Shown: positions 56,131-64,000 of the stretch, in pieces
Layout of the letters: every line of letters begins with the position of its first letter
Numbering within the stretch: position 1 is the first letter of the stretch
DNA from: Planctomyces sp. SH-PL14
GTDB lineage: Bacteria > Planctomycetota > Planctomycetia > Planctomycetales > Planctomycetaceae
Assembly: GCF_001610835.1 (NCBI RefSeq)
Contig: NZ_CP011270.1
Coordinates: 682,001-746,000 of the forward strand
Direction of reading: 5' to 3'
Length of the DNA stretch: 64,000 nucleotides
Notes under the pieces: model-generated
The model's input: the letters and a program-made list of their open reading frames with translations, nothing else
Told to the model about the DNA's origin: nothing
Database searches by the model: none
Made by a program: the position numbers and the translations under genes

Positions 56131-56212
56131 TAAGGCTCAAGATTGACGGACGGCGGAAACCAAGACCATCATGATCCCCTCTAGGGCAACTCGTTCATCG
56201 AGGAGAAGGGTC

Positions 56213-57070
56213 ATGACAAGATCGTGGCGGCGCTCGTACGGTCTGCTCGTTGCACTGTGCTTCCTTCCCGGTCTGGCCTCAGCCCAGACCTACTCGTCGT
56301 TCCGCGAAGCCATGGCGGCGGGGCAGACACAATTGCGCTCCCGCAACTTCGCCGGCAGCCAGGCCCCCCTCGAAGCGGCCCTCCAACTCGCCAAAACCGA
56401 CGAACAACGCCTCCAGGCCTACGAGGCCCTCCAGCCCGCCTACCGCCAGCTTCCGGACATCGACAAGATGACCGAGGCCTACGAATTCATCGTCCGCCAC
56501 ACCGACACCACCGCCGGCCGCTCTCTCTCCGCCGCTGCGTACGCCTCCTTCGTCTATCAACGCGGCCAGGGCGACAAAACCATCGAGCGCTACGAAGCCC
56601 GCCTCAAACAGGATCGCGACGACCTCCCCGCGCTCAGCGCCCTCTCCGCCCTCTACTCACGGACGCGGCGCGACAAGAAAGAGCGGGAGAACGAAGTCGA
56701 AACCCGCCTCAAGCGACTCAACACCGAGATGGCGGTCAAAAAAGCCGAGACCCTCGAACAGCAGGCCGAGGAGAACAAGATGATCTCCGCCTGGCTCTGG
56801 AAGAATGCCGCGATCGCCTGGCTCGAAGCGGAAGACCCGCCGCGAGCCCGGAAGGCCGCCGAGAAATCCCTTCAGGCCCCGCCGGAAGCCCGAACAGAGA
56901 TTCTGACCATGATGTGGCGGGAAGGACTCGGCGACGTCTTCCTTGCCGCCGGAGACAAGCCGGCGGCCACACGGGAATACGCCGAGGCCGTGAAGGTCGC
57001 CCCGTCCGACCCCCTCCGAAAGAACGTCGAAAAGAAACTCGGCGCGCTGGAGACGGCCGAGAAGAAGTGA
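56213..57070 (+). CDS. secreted TPR-like protein
   Basis: 285 residues. AGGAG lies 7 nt before ATG 56213, and a signal peptide follows (MTRSWRRSYGLLVALCFLPGLASA). The mature part consists of helical hairpins of TPR type, for example FREAMAAGQTQLRSRNFAGSQAPLEAAL and GLGDVFLAAGDKPAATREYAEAVKVAP. It probably binds proteins in the periplasm. Frame open upstream to 56171 without conserved sequence. Confidence 0.85.
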   Translation: MTRSWRRSYGLLVALCFLPGLASAQTYSSFREAMAAGQTQLRSRNFAGSQAPLEAALQLAKTDEQRLQAYEALQPAYRQLPDIDKMTEAYEFIVRHTDTTAGRSLSAAAYASFVYQRGQGDKTIERYEARLKQDRDDLPALSALSALYSRTRRDKKERENEVETRLKRLNTEMAVKKAETLEQQAEENKMISAWLWKNAAIAWLEAEDPPRARKAAEKSLQAPPEARTEILTMMWREGLGDVFLAAGDKPAATREYAEAVKVAPSDPLRKNVEKKLGALETAEKK

Positions 57071-57085
57071 ACCCCCGACCAAACC

Positions 57086-58216
57086 TTACGGAAGGACGGT
57101 CCAGCCCGGCAGGCTGAAGACGAGTCCACAGCACGCGGTCCCCGGCATCGGCTGGGGGGCAAAGATCGGAACCGGCGGCCCGTAGACCGGGAGATCCAGC
57201 CAGGGAACGCCGACGGTTTCCTCGGTCTTCGGAAGGACCCAGATGTTCCGGTAGACCACCGGATTGCCGTGGTCCTGGAGCTTGATCGGGAGCGGGTTGG
57301 GGCCTTCGGGCTGACCGGCTCCCGTCTTGCTCGGAATCTCCCGGTTCTCGTGGATCGGCACCCCGTTGTGCCAGACCGAGATCCGCATATTGGCGATCTT
57401 CTTCCCCGCGTTGTCAAACCGGGGCATCGTCAGATCGATGTCGTATGTCTGCCACGCGAGGGGCGGCAGCGCCATGTTGAGATTCGGTCGCACCAGCCGG
57501 TACACCGCGCCGCATTCGTTCTCGATCCCCGGGAACCCGAACGAGTCGAGAACCTGGATCTCATAACGGTTCTGGAGGTAGAAGCCGCTGTTGCCGCGGT
57601 CCTGTCCCCGGCCGAGCGGCTTGTAGGGGAGCCGGAACTCGCCGTGGAGCCGGAAGCTGCCGAACGACCGCTTCGTTTCCGTCCCCGCCATCAGGAAGCC
57701 TTCGGGCGTGACCTTGGCCCCCTTCCATTCCTCCGTCCCGCGTCCATCGAACAGGACGATCGCCTGTGACGGAGCCGGAGCCCCGAGCGTCGGACTGCCG
57801 CGGCGCTGCTTGAGCAGGCGGCCGGACTCTTCGCCCAGCTTGTTGTAGAGCGTCGCCTGCTGGCCATCGATGACGGCGTCGTAGAGATCCCCCTTCAAGT
57901 GCAGGACGTCGTCTCGCCGCTCTCCCACAAGGGGAATCCGCTCCCGCCGCCATGAGGTCGTCCCCGGCAGTCCTCCGAAGAACTTGACCGCCTCGAACTG
58001 CCCGTCGCCAACGGCAATCACCTGCAGCCCCACCAGGACGCTGCTCCGGTCGCTCGGCAGGGGACGCTGATAACCGAGGTACTCCCCCTGAAGCGGGAAA
58101 TCCGCGTCCGTCTGACGAGGGTCCGTGTAGACCGCGATCGGCGTCTTGTCGGCGGCCTGGAGAGACGGAGTGCCGCAAAGAGCGGCGACCGCGAGCGCGA
58201 GCAGGCGAATTCGCAT
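57086..58216 (-). CDS. DUF1080 (3-keto-disaccharide hydrolase-like) protein
   Basis: 376 residues with signal peptide MRIRLLALAVAALCGTPSLQA. A DUF1080 jelly-roll domain spans about 150-330: IVLFDGRGTEEWKG, FGSFRLHGEFRLPYKP, NSGFYLQNRYEIQVLDSFG, ECGAVYRL and NPVVYRNIWV. Related domains hydrolyse 3-keto-glycosides; here it is likely a periplasmic carbohydrate enzyme. An N-terminal extension of about 130 residues is specific to this subgroup. It converges with the TPR gene (15 bp). Confidence 0.93.
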   Translation of the reverse strand: MRIRLLALAVAALCGTPSLQAADKTPIAVYTDPRQTDADFPLQGEYLGYQRPLPSDRSSVLVGLQVIAVGDGQFEAVKFFGGLPGTTSWRRERIPLVGERRDDVLHLKGDLYDAVIDGQQATLYNKLGEESGRLLKQRRGSPTLGAPAPSQAIVLFDGRGTEEWKGAKVTPEGFLMAGTETKRSFGSFRLHGEFRLPYKPLGRGQDRGNSGFYLQNRYEIQVLDSFGFPGIENECGAVYRLVRPNLNMALPPLAWQTYDIDLTMPRFDNAGKKIANMRISVWHNGVPIHENREIPSKTGAGQPEGPNPLPIKLQDHGNPVVYRNIWVLPKTEETVGVPWLDLPVYGPPVPIFAPQPMPGTACCGLVFSLPGWTVLP

Positions 58217-58372
58217 GGGACGAGAGTCTTCTGGTGAGGCGCAACGTTGCGCCTCAAAGTCTCCCCGAGCCCCAGTCCGCGGGCAAGAAAAAGTCTCCCG
58301 GCGGACGAACGGTTTCGCCGCCCGACTGCCGTCGGCCGGCGCGACAGCCCCAACGCGAAAAACCCGAACCGG

Positions 58373-58780
58373 TCAGGCCTTGGCGGTCTCGACCGGCGGC
58401 CGGAACGCATCCTGGACCGGGATGACATACTGGCGGTCGAGGGCCTCCGTAAAATCGTAGACCGCAAAGAAGTCGGAAAGCTGGTCCCGATCGGTCTTCC
58501 GCATCTCGCCCCGCTCGATCAGCTCGAACACGATCCGCCCGAAGTCGTCGGTCGCCCGGACGCCCCAGTGGTGAAAGACGGTGATCGCCAGCAGGCCGAA
58601 CTTCTTCAGCGCCAGCTCGCGGACCCCTTCCATCAACTCCTGGCCGGAGATGTGGGCATCGTCCTCGGTCCCGCCGCGGGAGACCCGCTTCAGCTTCTCC
58701 TGCGTGAACTGCAGGGCCTCAAAAATGAACCGATACGCGTCCCGGTTGTACTTCAGTCGAGTCTGCCTCGAAACGCTCAT
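58373..58780 (-). CDS. Minf_1886 family protein
   Basis: 135 residues, matching the Minf_1886 family as I remember it: [16 protein letters not shown] near the start, [48 protein letters not shown] and [14 protein letters not shown]. The family is found mainly in Planctomycetes and Verrucomicrobia; its function is unknown. No signal peptide, so cytoplasmic. Confidence 0.9.
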   Translation of the reverse strand: MSVSRQTRLKYNRDAYRFIFEALQFTQEKLKRVSRGGTEDDAHISGQELMEGVRELALKKFGLLAITVFHHWGVRATDDFGRIVFELIERGEMRKTDRDQLSDFFAVYDFTEALDRQYVIPVQDAFRPPVETAKA

Positions 58781-58963
58781 CGCTCACCTCACCGCCCGGA
58801 GTATGGCACCGGACCTTTCGAATATATGACGATCTGGGACTCCAGGAAAGCCCATCCTGAGTCCGGAAAAGGCAAACAGGGAGCTGGAAGGCCCGGGATT
58901 CCCGGAGCCTCGCTCCCTGTCCGATCACAAATTTCCATGTCGGGCGTCGCAGGACGCCTCCGC

Positions 58964-59242
58964 TCAGCCTTCGGCCAGCGGCTTCTTCTTCTCGGTGATG
59001 CTCGGGCTGTTCGGCGCCATTTCGGCGTTCAGCTGCTTGTAGTCCGCCCACTGCTCGGGGAGGTTGTCTTCGTGGAAGATCGCCGCGACGGGGCATTCCG
59101 GAACGCACGCTTCGCAGTCGATGCACTCTTCCGGATGGATGAAGAGGATCTGTTCCCCTTCGTAGAAGCACTCAACGGGGCAAACAACGACGCAATCGGT
59201 GTATTTGCATCCGAAGCACGGTTCCGCGACAACGTGAGTCAT
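58964..59242 (-). CDS. fdxA: 7Fe ferredoxin (FdxA type)
   Basis: 92 residues. The first cysteine set C-x2-C-x4-C-x3-CP ([17 protein letters not shown]) and the second [12 protein letters not shown] match ferredoxins carrying one 3Fe-4S and one 4Fe-4S cluster. It should carry electrons in the cytoplasm at low potential. It is short compared with FdxA of proteobacteria (about 107). A good -35/-10 pair lies about 170 nt upstream, giving a long leader. Confidence 0.92.
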   Translation of the reverse strand: MTHVVAEPCFGCKYTDCVVVCPVECFYEGEQILFIHPEECIDCEACVPECPVAAIFHEDNLPEQWADYKQLNAEMAPNSPSITEKKKPLAEG

Positions 59243-59634
59243 GGCAGCCCTCTCTCGTGGAGCTTCAACTGGAGTGACAGGGACGTGGGTATTCAGGTAC
59301 GGACGTGATCAGAGCACGACTCGTGCCCGCGGCCGTTGCAGGACCAACCTGCCGGAACCGCTGGCGACCACCAGACGGTTCGTTGTCGCCCGCTTGCGGG
59401 GGCGTTCGACGTGGTTTTAGGTCGACCCCCTGGGGCTGTCAAGGACACAGTTTTTCGCCAAAAATCGTTTCCTTGACCTGAGATCGATCGTCAACTCGGA
59501 GCCGCTTCCCGCGCGGACCGCGCCTCTTCAGGCTCCCTCCGGCAACCCCTGTTGACCGGCAGGCGATTTCTCCCGTACGTTCCGGCTAAAGTCGCCGCAG
59601 GACGCGGCCGCGCTGCCCCCACGGACGGGAACCG
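59243..59634. other. divergent intergenic region with a promoter toward fdxA
   Basis: 392 bp between fdxA and the LptF/G gene. It contains the promoter listed separately. No RNA gene, repeat copy or strong rightward promoter was recognised. Confidence 0.5.
59414..59442 (-). promoter_or_regulatory. sigma-70-like promoter for fdxA
   Basis: On the minus strand TTGACA (59442-59437), a 17-bp spacer and TAAAAC (59419-59414; 4 of 6 to TATAAT). Transcription would start near 59407, leaving a leader of about 165 nt before the fdxA ATG. The -35 is a perfect consensus, uncommon in this GC-rich window. Confidence 0.5.
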
Positions 59635-60825
59635 ATGCGCCTCCCGATCTCCATTCTGCAACGCTATCTGCTGGGCGAGATCCTGCGCGTCTTCGTGTTC
59701 GTGCTGATCGTCCTGACGGTCCTGGTGATCTTCGCCGGTGTCGTCCAGCAGGCGCTGGAACGGGGACTGAGCCTCCAGCACACGCTCAAGATCCTGCCAT
59801 TCATCGTCCCCAGCATGATGCCGTTCACGATCCCGGCGGCGCTCCTGCTGACGGTGTGCGTCGTCTTCGGGCGGATCGCCGGCGACAACGAGATCATCGC
59901 CGCCAAGGCGGCGGGTATTAACGTCCTCTCGCTCCTCTGGCCGGCGTTCTTCCTCGGAGCCGCCGCCAGCGTCACCTGTCTCGTCCTGACCGATCAGGTG
60001 ATTCCCTGGGCGGAGCGGAAGATCGAGACCACGATCGTCCAGGCTCTCGAGGAGATTTTCTTCGAACAGCTTCGGGTCAACCGGTCCTTCGTGGATCGGT
60101 CGAAAGGGATTCACATCATCGTCGGCGGGATCGAAGGGCAGACGCTCAAACAGGCGATGATCCAGCACGCCCAGCGTTCCGGCCGGGTCACGACGATCTA
60201 CGCCGACGAAGCGACGATCAAGATCGACCTCGAGCGCCGCCTGCTCCTCGTATCGATCTCCGGAGGGTACGTCGACGTCCCGGGCGCGGGACGGCTGACG
60301 ATGCACCGCCCCTGGACCGAAAAGATCCGACTTGATCCGACCACCAGCAAGCCGAAGGCGCGGCACCTTCCGATCCATGTCATCGACGAGGAACTGGCGA
60401 TCTCGGACGCCGTCCGGGACGAGCTCCGCGAGCGGCAGGCGGTCGAATGCCTGTTGGAGATGGGCCGCGGCCGCGCCGAGCGGTGCGGCTCCGCGCTCGG
60501 CCAGCTCCCGACCAAGATCGCCGTCGCGGACGACTGGTATCACAAGCTGCGGACCGAGTACCACAGCCGCTACGCGCTGGCCTGCAGCTGTTTCTTTTTC
60601 GTGCTGCTGGGGAGTCCCTTCGCCATCCTGATGGCCAAGAACCAGGCTCTGACGAGCTTCCTCATGTGCTTCGGCCCGATTGCCGGCGGGTATTACCCGC
60701 TGATGCTTGGCCTGATGACGCAGTGCAAGTCCGGGAACCTCGACCCGAGCTGGTCGATGTGGCTCGGCAACGGAGCTCTGGCCGTTGTGGGTTGGCATGT
60801 CTTGCGGAAGGTGCTGCGGCACTGA
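59635..60825 (+). CDS. LptF/LptG family permease
   Basis: 396 residues. Three membrane helices at the N-terminus and three at the C-terminus surround a soluble beta-jellyroll part (about 140-250). MRLPISILQRYLLGEILRVF, the GRIAGDNEIIAAKAAGI stretch and a C-terminal LPTKIAVADDWYHKLRTEYHSRYALACSCFFFVLLGSPFA match YjgP/YjgQ. It forms part of the pump that moves lipopolysaccharide or another lipid to the outer membrane. Only one permease is here; LptB and a second permease are not in the window. Confidence 0.93.
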   Translation: MRLPISILQRYLLGEILRVFVFVLIVLTVLVIFAGVVQQALERGLSLQHTLKILPFIVPSMMPFTIPAALLLTVCVVFGRIAGDNEIIAAKAAGINVLSLLWPAFFLGAAASVTCLVLTDQVIPWAERKIETTIVQALEEIFFEQLRVNRSFVDRSKGIHIIVGGIEGQTLKQAMIQHAQRSGRVTTIYADEATIKIDLERRLLLVSISGGYVDVPGAGRLTMHRPWTEKIRLDPTTSKPKARHLPIHVIDEELAISDAVRDELRERQAVECLLEMGRGRAERCGSALGQLPTKIAVADDWYHKLRTEYHSRYALACSCFFFVLLGSPFAILMAKNQALTSFLMCFGPIAGGYYPLMLGLMTQCKSGNLDPSWSMWLGNGALAVVGWHVLRKVLRH

Positions 60826-60897
60826 CCCGCGTCTGGCTGGACTGAAAGCGGGCCGGTGAGGCGGGGACTCAGGGACGTTTCCCGCTGGCTCTAACCA

Positions 60898-61237
60898 CGT
60901 CCCTGCCGGCGCAGCGTTGTTCTCTCAAACCCAACGTGCCACGGCCACTGGGGTCAAGGGGGTCTCGCCCCCTTGCCGCCGGAGGCGCTTCCCTAAGGAA
61001 CCGTGGTAAGCAACGGACATCCACTTTGTGACACCGGCGTTGACGATTCCCTCAATCGACACAGCTCGCTTCGCAATACCCGCGTCTTTGGCGAGAGGGT
61101 ATCCGACACGTTGTCCGCGTTCGGACACGTGCTGCTACTGACGGTGTCCGACGGGCCAGGCCTCCGGCGGCAAGGGGCCAAGAAAATTACACAGGCCCCC
61201 TTGCATGCCTCACCAAGGGCGAGCCCCTGGACCACGG
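60898..61237 (-). repeat. dispersed intergenic repeat, copy K
   Basis: Complete inverted copy between convergent genes; its left end lies 5 bp from the next gene's stop. The core stem TGTCC/GGACA is intact. The left hairpin has an irregular enlarged loop (AAGAAAATTACACA). Several other core positions differ from the majority, so it is one of the more diverged copies. Confidence 0.9.
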
Positions 61238-61242
61238 CTGCT

Positions 61243-62394
61243 TTAGAACGTCAGCATGACCCGCATGATCCCGGTGGCCCCCAGGTCACGATCCCCGATC
61301 TGACTCTCCCACTCCAGCCGCCGCGCGAAGACACAGCCAAGTTCGCACTGCCAGCCGAAGCCCGTCTTGTCTTTGTGCTCGATCCCGCCCACGAACTGAA
61401 GATCGCGATACGTCATGAGGTCGTCGGTTCCGCCACCCGCCGGACGCCGCACAGCCCACGTCCCACCGCCCAGCTCTCCCGCCACATACGCCCACCGCTC
61501 CCGGTCGCCGTCCGAGTAGTATCGATAGGCGACCCGCGGCCGCGGCAGGCTCAGCTCATAACGGAGCCAGTCGTTGGGGACGTAAATCACCCCCAGGATC
61601 GGAAACCACGGAAGGTCCTTCCGGCCCAGATAGCTGGCCCCGAACAGGAACTGCGTGTCCGGCTTCCACTGGTAGAGGCCGAACGCCCGCGCGGTGAGCC
61701 GGAATCCGTCGTTGGTATTCTCGAAGTCCGAGAACACCCCCGGCGCCACGGTCAGCTGCGACATCCAGATGCCGTCCTGAGACCGCCATCCGAGGGTCGT
61801 ATCGACCGAACCGTCGTAGACCTGCTTCGGCACGCCGTCCGGTCCATCCTTGGGGCCGTTCAGGAAGTGCCATGCGAACCGCGGCGAGATCCACAGGTAC
61901 GGAGCGTTGGGGAACTTGATGGTCCCCCGGTATTCGGCGTTGGTGAAGCCGATCCCGTCCTCGGTCCGGGGGACGATGTCGAATGTGAGACGGCTGCTGC
62001 TCCACTCCGCCGCGTGGGTTCGCGGCTGGGGGAGGCACTGTTCCGGCTGAAGTACGCTCTGGTCCCGCCAGTCGGGCGTGGCCATCCCTTCCGGCGGATA
62101 CGCCAGTCCGTCGGGCCCGCGTCCCTCGAAGGGATCGTTTTCGAAGGGGTACTGCACCGGCTGTGTTTCGATGACGACCGGTTCGGAGCCGTCTTCGCTG
62201 CGGAGGACTTCCTCCCACGACGAGAGCGAGTCCTGAATCGGTTGCCCGCCTCTGGTCGCCGGCCCGCTCGTCATCCGAACGCCGTCCGGATGTGAATCCG
62301 GAAGCTTCGGGCGCGCGACCTCGGCCGCGGTCAGCGGGGACGCCAGTCCCGCCAACGCACAGAGCCAGGTGCTGACTCGCCGGCGAATCGTCAC
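61243..62394 (-). CDS. DUF6268-like outer-membrane beta-barrel protein
   Basis: 383 residues from a GTG at 62394 that begins a signal peptide (VTIRRRVSTWLCALAGLASPLTAAEV) and has GGGAG upstream. After a Pro-rich linker, about 250 residues alternate hydrophobic and polar as in amphipathic strands, with many aromatics (LWISPRFAWHFLNGP, FRLTARAFGLYQW, FLFGASYLG) and end in the strand ATGIMRVMLTF, an outer-membrane type C-terminus. Resembles DUF6268 as I remember it. The frame is open to 62493, but that part lacks a signal. Confidence 0.78.
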   Translation of the reverse strand: MTIRRRVSTWLCALAGLASPLTAAEVARPKLPDSHPDGVRMTSGPATRGGQPIQDSLSSWEEVLRSEDGSEPVVIETQPVQYPFENDPFEGRGPDGLAYPPEGMATPDWRDQSVLQPEQCLPQPRTHAAEWSSSRLTFDIVPRTEDGIGFTNAEYRGTIKFPNAPYLWISPRFAWHFLNGPKDGPDGVPKQVYDGSVDTTLGWRSQDGIWMSQLTVAPGVFSDFENTNDGFRLTARAFGLYQWKPDTQFLFGASYLGRKDLPWFPILGVIYVPNDWLRYELSLPRPRVAYRYYSDGDRERWAYVAGELGGGTWAVRRPAGGGTDDLMTYRDLQFVGGIEHKDKTGFGWQCELGCVFARRLEWESQIGDRDLGATGIMRVMLTF

Positions 62395-62719
62395 GCGGTG
62401 GAAACTCCCTTTTCCGGGCACGCGGGAACCTGGGCGGAACCTGTCCGCCGTTCTTCGTGGGGGCTGTATCGCCGGACAGTCCATTGGCGTCAATCGCCCC
62501 TCACCCCGCCGGCCATTTCACCGGCAGCTCCTGCCACCGGGGCATCCGCCTTGGCCGCGGTGGCCGTGGTAAAGATGGGAATGAGCGAGCGGGAGCCGCG
62601 TCGCCGAAGACGGCCTTCGAACATTGCTCGCGTCCCTCCCCGGTTGACGATGTCTCTTCGGCAAACGATCTTGTCCGCAGCGTTCGCCTCCCACCTTTCT
62701 TTGAGTCGACAGAAACGCA
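62395..62719. other. divergent intergenic region
   Basis: 325 bp between the outer-membrane protein gene and the oxidoreductase gene. It should carry both promoters; none is clear. No repeat copy or RNA gene was recognised. Confidence 0.4.
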
Positions 62720-63772
62720 ATGACTGTTCGCATCGGACTTCTCGGCATCGGTTTCATGGGGATGACGCACTTCGAAGGTGCCCGGAAGCTGGAGGGGGGG
62801 AAGATCGCGGCGATCTGCACGCGGAGCGAGAAGAAGCTGGCGGGGGACTGGTCGGATATCCAGGGGAATTTCGGTCCGCGCGGCAGCACCGAGGTCGACC
62901 TGAGCGGCATCAAGACGTATCGCGATCACAGCGAGATGTTCCGCGATCCGGACATCGACCTCGTCGATATCTGTCTCCCGACCGACCAGCACGAGTCGAT
63001 GGTGCTGGATGCTCTGGCGGCGGGAAAGCACGTCCTTGTCGAGAAGCCGATCGCGATCGACCTCGACGCCGCAAAGCGGATGGTCGACGCCGCCCAGAAG
63101 GCGGGGAAGCTGCTGCTGGTCGGCCAGGTCCTGCCGTTCTTCCCGGAGTTCCGCTGGGTCCGGGAGACGGTCGAGAGCGGGCAGTACGGGAAGCTGCGGG
63201 CAGCCGCGTTCCGCCGCGTGATTGCGGAGCCGAACTGGTCGGCGGGAATGAACGATTTCCGAAAGCTCGGCGGCTGGGGGATCGACCTCCACATTCACGA
63301 CAACCACTACATCGGTTTGCTCTGCGGCGTTCCGAAGCAGGTCTTCTCGCGCGGCCTGCTGATCGATGGTCTCGTGAACCACGTCTGCACGCAGTACCTC
63401 TACGATGACCGGGACCTGACCGTCAGCGCCATCAGTGGCGGGATTGCGGCGGCGGGGCTGAAGTTCGCCCACAGCTTTGAGATCTTCCTGGAGCGGGCGA
63501 CGCTTCAGTACGACGCCGGGACTTACGGCGACTCGTGGACCGTGAACCGCCCGCTGACGCTCATCACGAGCGACGGCCAGGTCTCGACGCCGGCTCCCGG
63601 GGGCGGAACCGAGTGGTGCGCGGCCTTCACGGACGAGCTCCAGGCAGCGGTCAACAGCGTCCGGACGGGGACGCCTGCTCCCGTCCTGAGCGGGGAACTC
63701 GCTTACAACGCCCTGCGTCTGTGCCATGCTGAGGCGGAGAGCATCGCCACGGGGAAGCCGGCAGCGATTTGA
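62720..63772 (+). CDS. Gfo/Idh/MocA family oxidoreductase
   Basis: 350 residues. N-terminal Rossmann fold with GIGFMGMTH (8-16) for NAD(P) binding, LPTDQHESMVLDALAAGKHVLVEKPIA with the catalytic-region EKP, and WGIDLHIHDNHY with the active-site Asp/His. It probably oxidises or reduces a sugar or inositol derivative in the cytoplasm; planctomycetes carry dozens of these. Repeat copy L begins 48 bp after its stop. Confidence 0.94.
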   Translation: MTVRIGLLGIGFMGMTHFEGARKLEGGKIAAICTRSEKKLAGDWSDIQGNFGPRGSTEVDLSGIKTYRDHSEMFRDPDIDLVDICLPTDQHESMVLDALAAGKHVLVEKPIAIDLDAAKRMVDAAQKAGKLLLVGQVLPFFPEFRWVRETVESGQYGKLRAAAFRRVIAEPNWSAGMNDFRKLGGWGIDLHIHDNHYIGLLCGVPKQVFSRGLLIDGLVNHVCTQYLYDDRDLTVSAISGGIAAAGLKFAHSFEIFLERATLQYDAGTYGDSWTVNRPLTLITSDGQVSTPAPGGGTEWCAAFTDELQAAVNSVRTGTPAPVLSGELAYNALRLCHAEAESIATGKPAAI

Positions 63773-63820
63773 CGCGGGCGCTCGGAGCTATGCCTGTCCG
63801 ACGGTGTCCGGGCTAGCGCC

Positions 63821-64000
63821 GCGTCCTTGCCGGCGCGGCTCTGTTAGCTCACTCCCAACGTGCGACGGCAGCCGGGGTCAAGGGGGTCTCACCCCCTTGC
63901 CGCCGGAGGCTCTTCCATGAGGAACCGTGGGACACAACGGACGTCCGCTTTGTGAGATCCGCGTTGAGGACTCCCTCAAACCACACCGCTTGCTTTGCAA
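63821..64000 (-). repeat. dispersed intergenic repeat, copy L (cut by window edge)
   Basis: Inverted copy with the right end (GCGTCCTTGCCGGC, CCCAACGTGC), the CAAGGGGG-TCTCA-CCCCCTTG hairpin, GCCGGAGGC and the first part of the core. The left half lies beyond the window. Confidence 0.88.

Noticed and set aside
7778-61237. Short open frames inside repeat copies with similar translations (RHLSTARPPAGKG, SLDGQASGGQ)
   Set aside because: The similarity follows from the repeated DNA. They occur in several frames, lack consistent starts and Shine-Dalgarno sequences, and run into unique flanks. I do not treat them as conserved peptides.
4783-64000. CRISPR array
   Set aside because: The repeats are far apart, about 300 bp long and in both orientations, with no short regular spacers and no cas genes.
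1-64000. tRNA, rRNA or other classical RNA genes
   Set aside because: Read for cloverleaf features and conserved rRNA stretches; none seen. Small RNAs could be missed by eye.

Overview
The window looks like chromosome from a member of the Planctomycetota, probably the Planctomycetales. It is high in GC and carries several planctomycete gene families: a DUF1559 prepilin-like protein, a PVC-type CxxCH-heme protein joined to FG-GAP repeats, a DUF1549/DUF1553 protein, a formylglycine-type sulfatase, a DUF1080 protein, a Minf_1886-family protein and large secreted or membrane proteins of unknown function. Housekeeping genes (typA, trpS, purB, a polA-like gene, an LptF/G permease and a 7Fe-type ferredoxin) are scattered among them. 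I saw no rRNA, tRNA, CRISPR array, phage or plasmid module.

Layout. 1-2.1 kb: a cysteine-rich secreted protein cut by the left edge, and a DUF1559 protein. 2.1-7.8 kb: aminotransferase translationally coupled to a sensor kinase, a secreted alpha-helical protein, and a two-cluster ferredoxin. 8.2-16.7 kb: a 1532-residue extracytoplasmic heme protein followed by a sulfatase, then small proteins. 17.1-23.8 kb: NatAB-like ABC exporter whose permease carries a CPBP protease domain, an esterase and a GT39/ArnT-like transferase. 24-33 kb: three insertion sequences, TypA, a VWA protein, an HpcH/HpaI aldolase and a desaturase. 34-47 kb: TrpS, HEAT-repeat lipoprotein, M20 deacylase, C39-like peptidase, FAA hydrolase, zinc-ribbon protein, an N-terminally truncated PolA, a C-terminal heme-c membrane protein and PurB. 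47-64 kb: DUF1549/DUF1553 protein, small secreted protein, a 1399-residue helical protein, TPR protein, DUF1080 protein, ferredoxin, LptF/G, an outer-membrane barrel protein and a Gfo/Idh/MocA oxidoreductase.

The most striking signal is not a gene. A family of about 300-bp intergenic repeats occurs at 12 places in this 64 kb, in both orientations. Each full copy has inverted ends that fold into GC-rich hairpins, a conserved core, and a conserved right-end box. Loop sequences vary while stems are largely kept, with a few paired substitutions. None interrupts a recognisable gene, and eight lie within about 75 bp of a gene 3' end. All three insertion sequences lie inside or against copies of this repeat, and the two IS4-type elements sit at the same GTGAGACC site. 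This looks like a MITE-like, or structured, dispersed element that also serves as a landing pad for other elements.

Most gene starts given here were chosen from signal peptides, Shine-Dalgarno sequences and family alignments held in memory. No searches were run.
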